DNA from: CAIYQJ01 sp963717255
Lineage (GTDB): Bacteria; Chloroflexota; Limnocylindria; Limnocylindrales; CSP1-4
DNA length: 64,000 nt
Assembly: GCA_963717255.1 (NCBI GenBank)
Contig: CAVQVT010000006.1
Span: 328,127-392,126, forward strand
Direction: 5' to 3'
Under the pieces are notes generated by a model. The model was not told the DNA's origin. It worked only from the letters and a program-made list of their open reading frames with translations, and did no database searches. Made by a program: the position numbers and the translations under genes. This document shows, piece after piece, positions 25,260-33,577 of the stretch (position 1 is its first letter; every line of letters starts with the position of its first letter).

Positions 25260-26444
25260 TCACAGCCCTCCCGACACATGCGTCACGACGAGGGCGTCCG
25301 CCGACCCCGCGTCATCCTCGTGCCCGGCCTCCGACCCGCGATGGGCGCCGTGGGCCGGATCCGCGTGCCTGGGCGGGTGTCGCGCGTCGAGCCGGTCGGC
25401 GAAGTCGACGAGCAGTCCCAGGAGCACGAGCTGCTGGACCACGGACGCCACCGCGCCGAACTGCTCGACATAGAAGGTGAGCAGGCCGCCGGCGACCAGG
25501 TCCACGAGGACGGCCGCGGTCGCGATCCGGGCTCCCGTCCGGTCGCGCCGCGTGATGATCATGACTGCCGCCACCCCGTTCGCGGCGCCCACCCCGACGG
25601 CCACCAGCAGGGCGAGCATCGCCCAGATCGACTCCTCCGGCACCTGGACGGGGCCGGTCGGGACCGGCAGGTTGAGCGGGTCGCCGACCCACAGCACGTC
25701 GAGCAGGAGGATCGCGGCGAAGACCGCCGTGAGCGCGGACCACAGCAGGCCCAGGACGATGAGGACCCGCTCGACGCGGGTGGGCAGCCATCGCTCCAGC
25801 GTCTCGCGGGCCCGGCCGCTCGCGATCCATCCGGGCGGGACGAGCAGCGACTCCATCTCGGCCGAGGTGAGGATGGCCGCCTGCCGCTCGGCGATCATCG
25901 CGACGGACGGGTCGTGCGACCGCCGGGCGTGCGAAAGGCGCGTGACGACCCGGTCGCGGTCCTTCTCGTTGAGCCGTCCCTCGAGGCCGGCGCCGACGGC
26001 CTCGGCCGCCGCCTGCATCGCGTCGAATGACGACCCGGAGCGGCGCCGCCGGATGGCCAGCCAGAGGCCGGTGAGCAGCACCAGGGAGCCGTAGATGAGC
26101 GGGGCCGCGGGCGCGAAGAAGTAGTCGTTCTCTTCCGTGATGAACTTCCCGACCTCGTCGATGAACAGCCCGACCCCCACGCCCGCCGCGAGTGCCGAGA
26201 GGAGGAGGACGCGCCGGCCGACGAAGAGGAGTGGGAGGACGACCGCGATGATGAGGAGGAGCCCGCCCCAGAGCATGTGCGCGACGTGGAGCCCGCCGCC
26301 GCCCACCTTCGGGTAGCCGGTGACCTGGAGGAACCAGCGGACGCCGGCGACGGTGAGCGCGAAGGCGGCGATGGTCACGAACAGGTAGCGCTCGGCCTGG
26401 TCCCGACGAGCCCCCAGCCACGGTCTGCGCACGAGATCCCCCAC
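25260..26444 (-). CDS. Multi-pass membrane protein of unknown function
   Basis: The 394-residue protein has an N-terminal membrane segment (YLFVTIAAFALTVAGV), then HVAHMLWGGLLLIIAVVLPLLF, ALAAGVGVGLFIDEVGKFIT and LIYGSLVLLTGLWLAI, a cytoplasmic helical region (residues ~140-240) and three or four more segments near the end (VLIVLGLLWSALTAVF, MLALLVAVGVGAANGVAAV). The tail is His-rich. I recall conserved actinobacterial and chloroflexal homologues but no assigned function. Its stop lies 4 bases before the oxidoreductase GTG. Confidence 0.75.
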   Translation of the reverse strand: MGDLVRRPWLGARRDQAERYLFVTIAAFALTVAGVRWFLQVTGYPKVGGGGLHVAHMLWGGLLLIIAVVLPLLFVGRRVLLLSALAAGVGVGLFIDEVGKFITEENDYFFAPAAPLIYGSLVLLTGLWLAIRRRRSGSSFDAMQAAAEAVGAGLEGRLNEKDRDRVVTRLSHARRSHDPSVAMIAERQAAILTSAEMESLLVPPGWIASGRARETLERWLPTRVERVLIVLGLLWSALTAVFAAILLLDVLWVGDPLNLPVPTGPVQVPEESIWAMLALLVAVGVGAANGVAAVMIITRRDRTGARIATAAVLVDLVAGGLLTFYVEQFGAVASVVQQLVLLGLLVDFADRLDARHPPRHADPAHGAHRGSEAGHEDDAGSADALVVTHVSGGL

Positions 26445-26538
26445 GCTGTCGCCGGTCCGTCCGGCCGCGCGATGGTAGCGCCTCGGGCAGGGCCGGGGAG
26501 GACGGCCGCCGTGCTACGCTTCGCCGGTCCCCTTGAGG

Positions 26539-26586
26539 CCGGTCCGGAGAGGCCGGCGGACCGGTCCCGTGAGGCCGGGAAGGAGG
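26539..26586 (+). promoter_or_regulatory. PyrR-binding-type leader RNA element, two motif copies
   Basis: Bases 26564-26583 read GTCC-C-G-T-GAGGCC-GGG-AAGG, matching the PyrR recognition pattern UCCNGNGAGGYUNNNAAGG. A weaker copy lies at 26542-26556 (GTCC-G-G-A-GAGGCC-GGC) inside a stem CCGGTCCG / CGGACCGG (26539-26546 with 26557-26564). The final AAGGAGG (26580-26586) doubles as the ribosome-binding site of the 25-codon leader ORF. Uridylate-dependent translational repression of carA is inferred; no pyrR gene is in the window. Confidence 0.8.
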
Positions 26587-26596
26587 CGCCCGTACC

Positions 26597-26674
26597 GTGT
26601 CCTGCCATCTCCGCCGGTCCCTCCCCGGGGCGCCGGCGCCCGCCCCGCAGGCCCCGCCCGCCAGCCCCGCATGA
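26597..26674 (+). CDS. Leader ORF (25 codons) overlapping carA start
   Basis: GTG 26597 lies 10 bases after AAGGAGG and opens a 25-residue frame (MSCHLRRSLPGAPAPAPQ...) that ends in TGA at 26672-26674, overlapping the carA ATG at 26671-26673 as ATGA. carA itself has no Shine-Dalgarno sequence just upstream, so carA translation probably depends on ribosomes finishing this leader. The peptide is Pro/Ala-rich and unlikely to have its own function; its reading is what matters. Confidence 0.7.
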   Translation: MSCHLRRSLPGAPAPAPQAPPASPA

Positions 26675-27828
26675 TCGCGCCCCCGCTCCCCGATCCCGGC
26701 TCCGTCGTCGACGCTCGCGTCGGCGACGCGGGTCCGGCGCTCCTGGCGCTCGCCGATGGGACCGTCTTCGCCGGCCGGGCGTTCGGTGCGCCCGTCGCGG
26801 CCGGCGGCGACCTCGTGGTGAACACCAGCCAGACCGGCTACCAGGAGGTCTGCACGGACCCGTCGTACGCCGGCCAGGTCGTGGTCATGACGTACCCGCT
26901 CATCGGGAACCACGGACGCCTCATCGCCGACGATCAGTCCGAGCGGCCGTGGCTCCGGGCCCTCGTCGTGGCGAACGCGACGGCCGCGGTGGTGGACGAC
27001 GCCGCCCAGATCGCCGCGCTCCTGCGCGGGCAGGGCATCCCCGCGATCGCCGGCGTGGACACGCGCGCGCTCGCACGGCACCTCCGCACGCACGGGTCGA
27101 TCCGGGCGATCGTCACCGCGCCCGGCGAGACGGACCCGGCGGCGGCCGTCGCGGCCGCACGTGCCGTCCCCCGGTGGGAGGACCAGGACTTCGTGAGCCT
27201 CGTCTCGCCGGGCGCGCCGCGGGACGTCGGCGACGTGGCGGAGGGCGGTCCGCTGGTCGCGATCGTGGACCTGGGCCTGAAGTCGAGCATCGTCCGCAAC
27301 CTCCGCGCCCGCGGCGCGCGCGTCCGCGTCCTGCCCCACACGGCGACGGCCGCCGACATCCTGGGGTCCGAGGTCCACGGCGTCGTCCTGTCGCCCGGTC
27401 CGGGCGACCCGGCCCGTCTCGACGGCCAGGTGGCCCTCGCGCGCGCCGTCATCGAGGACGGGCGGCCGCTCCTCGGCATCTGCCTGGGCCACCAGATCGT
27501 GGGGCGCGCCGCGGGCGCGGAGACCCGGCGGCTGCGGTTCGGACACCACGGGGCGAACCATCCCGTCCGCGACGAGACCCGCGGCACGGTCCAGGTGACG
27601 GCGCAGAACCACGAGGTCACCGTGGACGCCGCGACCCTGCCGCCCGGCAGCGGGTTCGTCGTGAGCCAGGTGAACCTCAACGACGGGTCGGTCGAGGGGC
27701 TTCGCCATGCGACGCTGCCGATCGAGACCGTGCAGTACCACCCGGAGGGAGCACCCGGCCCGCTCGATGCACTCGAGGTCTTCGACCGGTTCGTCGCGGC
27801 CGCGCGCGAACACGCGGGGCGCGCATGA
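26671..27828 (+). CDS. carA: Carbamoyl-phosphate synthase small (glutaminase) subunit
   Basis: The 385-residue protein has the CarA N-terminal domain (LALADGTVFAGRAFG, NTSQTGYQEVCTDPSYAGQ) and a class I glutamine amidotransferase domain: LSPGPGDP, GICLGHQIVG with nucleophile Cys271, NHEVTVD and YHPEGAPGP with the His/Glu pair. It releases ammonia from glutamine for CarB. ATG 26671 overlaps the leader ORF stop and starts the conserved part. Its own stop overlaps the carB ATG. Control by the PyrR-type leader upstream is inferred. Confidence 0.97.
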   Translation: MIAPPLPDPGSVVDARVGDAGPALLALADGTVFAGRAFGAPVAAGGDLVVNTSQTGYQEVCTDPSYAGQVVVMTYPLIGNHGRLIADDQSERPWLRALVVANATAAVVDDAAQIAALLRGQGIPAIAGVDTRALARHLRTHGSIRAIVTAPGETDPAAAVAAARAVPRWEDQDFVSLVSPGAPRDVGDVAEGGPLVAIVDLGLKSSIVRNLRARGARVRVLPHTATAADILGSEVHGVVLSPGPGDPARLDGQVALARAVIEDGRPLLGICLGHQIVGRAAGAETRRLRFGHHGANHPVRDETRGTVQVTAQNHEVTVDAATLPPGSGFVVSQVNLNDGSVEGLRHATLPIETVQYHPEGAPGPLDALEVFDRFVAAAREHAGRA

Positions 27829-30800
27829 GCGGACGCGCGCCCGCGGCCGCGGGCGGCGTCCGCGCCCGTCCGCGGCCCGCCTCCGTCCTCATCCTCGGCT
27901 CCGGGCCGGTCGTCATCGGCCAGGCCGCCGAGTTCGATTACGCGGGGACGCAGGCGTGCCGCGCCCTCCGCGCCGAGGGCGTCCGGACCGTGCTGGTGAA
28001 CTCGAACCCGGCGACGATCATGACGGACCCGACCGTCGCCGACGCCGTCTACCTGGAGCCGTTGACGGTCGAGACCGTCGAGGCGGTCATCGCCCGGGAG
28101 AAGCCGGATGGGCTCCTCGCCGGCCTCGGGGGTCAGACGGCGCTGAACCTCGCCGTCGCCCTCGCCCGGGCGGGCGTCCTGGAGCGCCATGGGGTCCGCC
28201 TCCTGGGGACGCCGCTCGAGGCGATCGAGATGGCCGAGGACCGCGAGCTCTTCCGCGACCTCCTCGACCGGCTCGGCCAGCCGTATGCGCCCTCGGCCAT
28301 CGTCGGGGGCTCCACGGACGCCGAGCGCAGCGCATCGGCCGACGCCGCACTGGCCGAGATCGGCCTGCCGGCGATCGTCCGACCCGCCTTCACGCTGGGG
28401 GGCACGGGAGGCGGGATCGTCGGGACCGCGGACGCCTACCGGGAGCGGGTCCGGTCCGGGCTCCGCGCCAGTCCCATCGGCCAGGCGATGGTGGAGCGGT
28501 GCCTGGTCGGCTGGCAGGAGATCGAGTACGAGGTCATGCGCGACGCCGAGGACACGTGCATCGCCGTCTGCTCGATGGAGAACGTGGACCCGCTGGGCGT
28601 CCACACCGGCGACTCGATCGTCGTGGCCCCCGTCCAGACGCTCCCCGACCAGGTGCACCAGCGCCTCCGGAGCGCGGCGCTCGCGATCATCCGGGCGCTC
28701 GGCGTGGAGGGCGGCTGCAACGTCCAGTTCGCGCTGTCGCCCGACCACGCGGAGTACGCCGTCATCGAGGTGAACCCGCGCGTCAGCCGCTCATCGGCGC
28801 TCGCGTCGAAGGCGACCGGCTACCCGATCGCCCGCGTGGCGGCGCAGATCGCGGCCGGCCGGACCCTCGCGGAGATCCCGAACGTGGTGACGGGCACGAC
28901 GGTCGCCGCCTTCGAGCCCGCCCTCGATTACGTCGTCGTGAAGCTGCCGCGGTTCCCGTTCGACAAGTTCCCCCGCGCCGACCGCACGCTCGGGAGCCAG
29001 ATGAAGGCGACCGGCGAGGTGATGGCGATCGACCGGACCTTCGGCGCGGCGCTGAACAAGGCGCTCCGCGGGCTGGAGCAGGCGGGATCGGGCCCCCTCG
29101 CCGAGGAGCCCGAGTGGCAGCCGACGCTCGCGTACCTGTCGGCGGTGCTGGGGCACGCGGGCGCCGCGGAGCGCGGGGGCGCCGTCGAGATCGCGGGCGC
29201 CGCCCCGGCCGCGATGGCCCCGGATCCTTTCGCCGATCTCCCCGACGACGACGAGCCGATCCGCTGGACCGGCGAGTCGGGGGAGGCCTGCGAGTCCACG
29301 CGCCACGCAGAGCGGGCAGCCGCCCCGATCGTCCTCCGGCGGTTCCTCGCGCCCGCCGACGACCGCCTGTGGCGGATCCTCGCGCTCCTGCGACGCGGCG
29401 TGCCGCAGGCCGAGGTCGCCGCCGCGACCGGGATCGCCGACTGGTTCCTCGCGGAGATCGGGCGGCTCGTCGCGCTGGAGGGTCGCGTCCGCGCGATGGG
29501 CGCCCGTCTCGCCGACGCGGCGGACCCGGAGGCCGCCACGCTCCTGGCGACCGTGAAGCGCGCGGCGTTCGGAGACCGCGACCTCGCCCTCCTCGCCGGC
29601 GTGGAGACGGGTGCCGTGATGGCAGCGCGTCACGCCCTGGGCCTCGTGCCGGGGTACGCGATGGTGGACACGTGCGCGGCGGAGTTCGCCGCCGAGACCC
29701 CGTACTTCTACGCGACGTACGCGGCGGCCGGATCGCCGCCCGAGGCGCCTCCGGTCCCGCGGCCGGCGGCGCTCGTCATCGGGTCCGGGCCGGTCCGGAT
29801 CGGGCAGGGGATCGAGTTCGACTACTGCGCCGTGCACGCGGCCGAGACGCTCCGCCGGGCCGGCTGGTCGGCCGTCCTCGTGAACTCGAACCCGGAGACG
29901 GTCTCGACCGACTTCGACGCCTCCACGCGCCTCTACTTCGAGCCGCTCGACCCGGAGTCGGTGGCCGAGGTGGTCGCGGCCGAGTCACCACCCGGATCCG
30001 ACCCACTCCCGGTGCTCGTCCAGTTCGGCGGGCAGACCCCGCTGAACCTCGCGGGGCCCCTCGCGGAGGCAGGCGTGCCTCTCCTGGGCGCCGACCTGGA
30101 GGCGATCGACCAGGCGGAGGAGCGGACGCGGTTCGCGGCGCTGCTCGACCGCCTGGGGATCCCGCAGCCGGAGGGCGGGATGGCGCACTCGATCGACGAG
30201 GCGCTGACGATCGCCGACCGGATCGGCTACCCGGTCATCGTCCGCCCGTCGTTCGTCATCGGCGGCCTGGCGATCGACTTCAGCTACTCGCCAGACGACC
30301 TCGTCCGGCAGCTCGCGGCGGCGACCGTCGTGGACCCTGACCGGCCGGTGCGCATCGACCGCTACCTCGAGGGCGTCGAGGTGGACGTGGACGCCGTCTC
30401 CGACGGCGAGGCCGTCCTCATCCCCGGGATGCTCGAGCACCTCGAGCGCGCCGGCGTGCACTCGGGCGATTCGATCGGGGTCTTCCCCCCGCAGACCGTC
30501 TCCGAGGGCGACCGCGACCTCATCGCCGTCACGATGGCGCGCATCGTCCGGGCGCTCGGAGCCCACGGTCTCGTGAACGCGCAGTTCATCGTGCGCGAGG
30601 ACGGCGTGTACCTCATCGAGGTGAACCCGCGCGCCAGCCGGACCGTCCCGTTCATCTCGAAGGTCACGGGCGTCCCGATGGTCGAGCTGGCGGTGAAGGT
30701 GGCCCTTGGGGCGACCCTCGACGAGCTCGGATGGGGCGACGGCGTCCTCCCCGCCCCGGCGTTCGTCGCGGTCAAGGCCCCCGCGTTCTCGACCGCCAAG

Positions 30801-31436
30801 CTCCGCGGTGTCGACCCGTCGGTGGGGCCGGGGATGCAGTCCACCGGTGAGGTCATCGGGATCCACGCGGACCCGCGCGTCGCGATCGCCAAGGCGCTCG
30901 TCGGCGCATCACTCGTTCCGCCACGCCCGGTGCCGGGCCGCGATCTCGCGGTCGTCTCGATCGCCGACCGCGACAAGGCGCTCGTGCCCCGGCTCGGGGC
31001 GGCGCTCGTCCGCGCCGGGTACCGGATCGCCGCGACGGACGGCACGCGCACCACCTTCGCCGGGGTGGGCATCGAGGCGGACCTCGTCGCGAAGCTCGGC
31101 GCCGGCCCGGAGGCCGAGGGGGCGCCGATCCTCGAGGCCGTCGCGTCCGGCGGCACGGTCCTCGTGGTGAACACGCCGACGCCGCGCACGGGCGCGGTCC
31201 GGGACGCCGCGGAGATCAGGCTGGCGGCGGTCGCGGAGGGGATCCTCTGCCTCACGGCCGCGGAGACCGCCGTCGTCGCGGTCGAGGCCCTCGACCCCGA
31301 CCTGATCGGCCGGATCGCGGAGGTGCGTCCCCTGACCGACTGGGTCCCGGAGGCCGGCAAACCGCGGGACCCCGCAGCGCGAATGGACGGACGAGGGGCA
31401 CGCACGCCACCGACACAAGGAGCGACACACCGATGA
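27825..31436 (+). CDS. carB: Carbamoyl-phosphate synthase large subunit
   Basis: ATG 27825 overlaps the carA TGA. The 1203-residue protein has two ATP-grasp halves: LGSGPVVIGQAAEFDY, SNPATIMTDP, RPAFTLGGTGGGIVG and VEVNPRVSRSSALASKATGYPIA in the first; IGSGPVRIGQGIEFDY, SNPETVSTDF, RPSFVIGGLAIDF and EVNPRASRTVPFISKVTGVP in the second. A C-terminal MGS-like allosteric domain (~residue 1040 on) follows. It is ~130 residues longer than the usual ~1070; extra Pro/Asp-rich sequence lies at residues ~425-500 and at the C-terminus. It makes carbamoyl phosphate for pyrimidines and arginine. Confidence 0.97.
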   Translation: MSGRAPAAAGGVRARPRPASVLILGSGPVVIGQAAEFDYAGTQACRALRAEGVRTVLVNSNPATIMTDPTVADAVYLEPLTVETVEAVIAREKPDGLLAGLGGQTALNLAVALARAGVLERHGVRLLGTPLEAIEMAEDRELFRDLLDRLGQPYAPSAIVGGSTDAERSASADAALAEIGLPAIVRPAFTLGGTGGGIVGTADAYRERVRSGLRASPIGQAMVERCLVGWQEIEYEVMRDAEDTCIAVCSMENVDPLGVHTGDSIVVAPVQTLPDQVHQRLRSAALAIIRALGVEGGCNVQFALSPDHAEYAVIEVNPRVSRSSALASKATGYPIARVAAQIAAGRTLAEIPNVVTGTTVAAFEPALDYVVVKLPRFPFDKFPRADRTLGSQMKATGEVMAIDRTFGAALNKALRGLEQAGSGPLAEEPEWQPTLAYLSAVLGHAGAAERGGAVEIAGAAPAAMAPDPFADLPDDDEPIRWTGESGEACESTRHAERAAAPIVLRRFLAPADDRLWRILALLRRGVPQAEVAAATGIADWFLAEIGRLVALEGRVRAMGARLADAADPEAATLLATVKRAAFGDRDLALLAGVETGAVMAARHALGLVPGYAMVDTCAAEFAAETPYFYATYAAAGSPPEAPPVPRPAALVIGSGPVRIGQGIEFDYCAVHAAETLRRAGWSAVLVNSNPETVSTDFDASTRLYFEPLDPESVAEVVAAESPPGSDPLPVLVQFGGQTPLNLAGPLAEAGVPLLGADLEAIDQAEERTRFAALLDRLGIPQPEGGMAHSIDEALTIADRIGYPVIVRPSFVIGGLAIDFSYSPDDLVRQLAAATVVDPDRPVRIDRYLEGVEVDVDAVSDGEAVLIPGMLEHLERAGVHSGDSIGVFPPQTVSEGDRDLIAVTMARIVRALGAHGLVNAQFIVREDGVYLIEVNPRASRTVPFISKVTGVPMVELAVKVALGATLDELGWGDGVLPAPAFVAVKAPAFSTAKLRGVDPSVGPGMQSTGEVIGIHADPRVAIAKALVGASLVPPRPVPGRDLAVVSIADRDKALVPRLGAALVRAGYRIAATDGTRTTFAGVGIEADLVAKLGAGPEAEGAPILEAVASGGTVLVVNTPTPRTGAVRDAAEIRLAAVAEGILCLTAAETAVVAVEALDPDLIGRIAEVRPLTDWVPEAGKPRDPAARMDGRGARTPPTQGATHR

Positions 31437-31846
31437 CCGGTATCCAGACGGTCGACGAGCCTGGGGGCGCCTCGGCCTACCGCGCCGGCGCCTGCAACAT
31501 CGGGCCGGCCGAGATCCGCCGCCGGCGCGCCTTCGGCCTGTTCGCGGCGGCGGTCACGGTCGTGCTCGCCGTCATCCTCGTGGCGACCGGGTCGCCTTCG
31601 TGGATGCGCCTGCTGATCTTCTTCTCGGCCGCGGGCGCCGCCGTCGGATTCCTGCAGGCCCGGTACCGGTTCTGCGTCAGCTTCGCGATCGCGGGCGTCT
31701 CGAACTTCGGACCGCTGGGCCGCGAGGACCGGGTGACCGACGCCGCCGATCATCGCGCGGACGTGGGGGTCGCGGTGAAGATCCTCGGCCTGAGCGCCGC
31801 CATCGGCGCCGTCGTGGCCGTCGGGTTCGCGCTCCTCCCCGTCTGA
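31433..31846 (+). CDS. Small membrane protein, third gene of the carAB operon
   Basis: ATG 31433 overlaps the carB stop (ATGA). The 137-residue protein has an N-terminal soluble part with CNIGPAEIRRRR, two adjacent membrane segments (FGLFAAAVTVVLAVILVA and MRLLIFFSAAGAAVGFLQ), a YRFCVSFAIAG loop and a C-terminal membrane segment (ILGLSAAIGAVVAVGFALL). The CNIG and FCVSFA patterns recall conserved actinobacterial membrane proteins of unknown function. Tight coupling to carB is seen; a pyrimidine role is not shown. Confidence 0.78.
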   Translation: MTGIQTVDEPGGASAYRAGACNIGPAEIRRRRAFGLFAAAVTVVLAVILVATGSPSWMRLLIFFSAAGAAVGFLQARYRFCVSFAIAGVSNFGPLGREDRVTDAADHRADVGVAVKILGLSAAIGAVVAVGFALLPV

Positions 31847-31853
31847 ACGTCGC

Positions 31854-31880
31854 GACGCCGGTGGGGTCGCCGCCGGCGTC
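31854..31880. terminator. Hairpin between convergent genes
   Basis: Stem GACGCCGG / CCGGCGTC with an 11-base loop lies 7 bases after the membrane protein stop and faces the minus-strand microprotein gene. There is no T run. Confidence 0.45.
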
Positions 31881-31948
31881 GGGTGTCGAGGATGCGCCCC
31901 GGGGCCGTGGGGCCCTCTCTGCCGGTCACAGGCGGCCGGGGCGGCCTC

Positions 31949-32236
31949 TCAGCAGCCCTCAGCGGTCCCCCGCCGGCCGACCGCGGCGATCGCCGTCGTC
32001 GGCCCCGCGTCGGGCGCCGGCGGGACGAGCGTCCGGCCGGCGATCGCCTGTCCCAGGGAGACGATCCCGCGGCCCACGCGGGTGCGGAGCTGGGAGCCCT
32101 GCGCGCTCGCTGTCCGCGCACGCGCGGCCTCGGCGTACCGCTCGTCGAGCATGGCGGTCACGAACCCGTAGGCGGCGTCGCCGCACAGGGTCCGGTCGAA
32201 GGTGTCGGGCCGGAGCGACCCGGTCGTCCTGGTCAT
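31949..32236 (-). CDS. Microprotein with DER...RVGRGIVSLGQAIA motif (95 residues)
   Basis: ATG 32236 has a GAAGGGAG ribosome-binding site. The 95-residue protein contains GFVTAMLDERYAEAARAR and RTRVGRGIVSLGQAIAG, which closely resembles AIHDDRIRE ... RARLGRSIVRLGERIAA of the small protein at 60053-60259. It is basic and helical, with no membrane segment. An operator-like inverted repeat lies upstream (32313-32332), shared in type with the ArsR gene. Role unknown; it is likely controlled by the ArsR-type regulator. Confidence 0.7.
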   Translation of the reverse strand: MTRTTGSLRPDTFDRTLCGDAAYGFVTAMLDERYAEAARARTASAQGSQLRTRVGRGIVSLGQAIAGRTLVPPAPDAGPTTAIAAVGRRGTAEGC

Positions 32237-32312
32237 CGTCGCTCTCCCTTCAGCGGCCTCTCGGGCGGCCGCCGTGCCGTCGGTGCGCACGTGGGTCATC
32301 GTGTGCTTCGTG

Positions 32313-32332
32313 GTGTTCGATGTGTATCTAAC
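32313..32332 (-). promoter_or_regulatory. Operator candidate upstream of the microprotein gene
   Basis: Inverted repeat GTTCGAT-gtgt-ATCTAAC (one mismatch between arms) within GTGTTCGATGTGTATCTAAC. It resembles the 33493-33518 site at most positions, so both are probably read by the same ArsR-type regulator. Confidence 0.6.
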
Positions 32333-32370
32333 GTCTTCACGCGCGTCCATCGGGTCGTCTCTCCCGGAGG

Positions 32371-33477
32371 TCAGGCGCCGACGAGGCGCCGGAGGTCGCC
32401 GGAGGCGTCCGCGAGTCGCTCGCGCCGGAGGCTGTAGTAGGTGAGGCCGCCCGTCTCGGTCACGGCCACGAGCCCGGCTGCGCGGAGCAGCATCATGTGG
32501 TGCTTCACCGTCGGCTTCGACAGGCTCATCCGTTCGGCGATCTCGGTGAGGTAGAGGTCGCCGTCCGCGAGGAGGCGGAGGATCCGGAGGCGGCTCTCGT
32601 CGCCGAGCGCCTTGAAGAGGCGCAGGGTCGCCGTCGGCAGCGCGCCCGTGTCCCCGTCGAGCGCCGCGTCGCCGAGCGGGTAGCAGATCACCCGCACCTC
32701 GCGGTCGCCGAACAGGTAGTTGTACGGGCGGGCGAAGTAGGAGGGCGCGAGGACGAGGCGCGTCACGCCCGGCTCGCGCACCCACCGGACCCCGCCGGTG
32801 GCCTGCTCGACGAAGTCGAGGAGCGGGAGCGACCGGGCCTCGGCCCGCCGGCTCTCGACGTCGCGGTCCTGCATCGACGCCACGCGGCCCTCGATCGCCT
32901 GGAACCGTTCATGCCACGCCCGGAGCGCCCGCCGCATCGCGCGGAGCTCGCCCTCGGGATCGTCGAGCGCCCGGGCCACCGTGGGGCGCGTCCAGTCGCC
33001 GGTCGCGGCCAGGAGGCGCTCGCGCGCCTCGACATCGCCGGCGAGCGCGGCCGTCGTGAGCGCTCGCGGATCCTCGATGCGCTCCATCTCGCAGAGGCCG
33101 GTGACCAGGTCCGCGACCCCGATGCGGCCGGCGAGGGCCATGACGTCCGCGGAGGTCCGGATCGCGGGGTCCTCGACGACGAGCGCGATGAGTGCCAACC
33201 CCAGGCCGGCACCGTTCTCGTCGTCCTCGAACGAGCGTTGGACGTCGCGGCGCACCGCGTCCGAGAAGGAGGCTCGGGACTCGGCGAGCCACGTCGCGTC
33301 GTCCGCGAGGAGCTCCGGATCGGTGTCGAGCAGAAGGCTGACCACGAAGTCGTACGCGGGGCGCGCGTCGAGCACGAGCTTGACCTCGTCCGTCGCCGGC
33401 GCGGGGGCCGACATGTCGCGGACCAACGCCCGCCCGGCCGGTCGAGCCGTCGTCGCGGTCCCGCTTCGCCCTGTCAT
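32371..33477 (-). CDS. ArsR-type regulator with large N-terminal ligand-like domain
   Basis: The 368-residue protein has an N-terminal ~260-residue domain (LDARPAYDFVVSLLLD, WHERFQAIEGRVASM, LVLAPSYFARPYNYLF) resembling DUF5937-type sensor regions and a C-terminal winged helix (LFKALGDESRLRILRLLADG, SKPTVKHHMMLLRAAGLV, GGLTYYSL). The wing and recognition helix are ArsR-like; no metal-binding Cys pair is seen. ATG 33477. A 9-bp-arm inverted repeat lies 16 bases upstream, so autoregulation is likely. The effector is unknown. Confidence 0.87.
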   Translation of the reverse strand: MTGRSGTATTARPAGRALVRDMSAPAPATDEVKLVLDARPAYDFVVSLLLDTDPELLADDATWLAESRASFSDAVRRDVQRSFEDDENGAGLGLALIALVVEDPAIRTSADVMALAGRIGVADLVTGLCEMERIEDPRALTTAALAGDVEARERLLAATGDWTRPTVARALDDPEGELRAMRRALRAWHERFQAIEGRVASMQDRDVESRRAEARSLPLLDFVEQATGGVRWVREPGVTRLVLAPSYFARPYNYLFGDREVRVICYPLGDAALDGDTGALPTATLRLFKALGDESRLRILRLLADGDLYLTEIAERMSLSKPTVKHHMMLLRAAGLVAVTETGGLTYYSLRRERLADASGDLRRLVGA

Positions 33478-33492
33478 CGTCCTTCTCCTTCC

Positions 33493-33518
33493 ACGTGTTA
33501 GATGACAACCTAACACGT
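33493..33518 (-). promoter_or_regulatory. Perfect inverted repeat upstream of the ArsR-type gene (operator)
   Basis: ACGTGTTAG-atgacaac-CTAACACGT has 9-bp perfect arms 16 bases before the regulator start codon. Being A/T-rich in a very G/C-rich genome, it stands out. It is the likely autoregulatory operator; a related site lies at 32313-32332. Confidence 0.75.
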
Positions 33519-33577
33519 CCGCACCGTTTGTCAAGGCCCGCGGCGAGGCTCTGCCCCGGATCGCGGCGTCGCTGCGA

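Noticed and set aside
26445..26538. Extending carA upstream to an earlier in-frame start
   Set aside because: The upstream in-frame sequence is Arg/Pro-rich and lies within the PyrR-type leader; the ATGA overlap with the leader ORF fixes the start at 26671.
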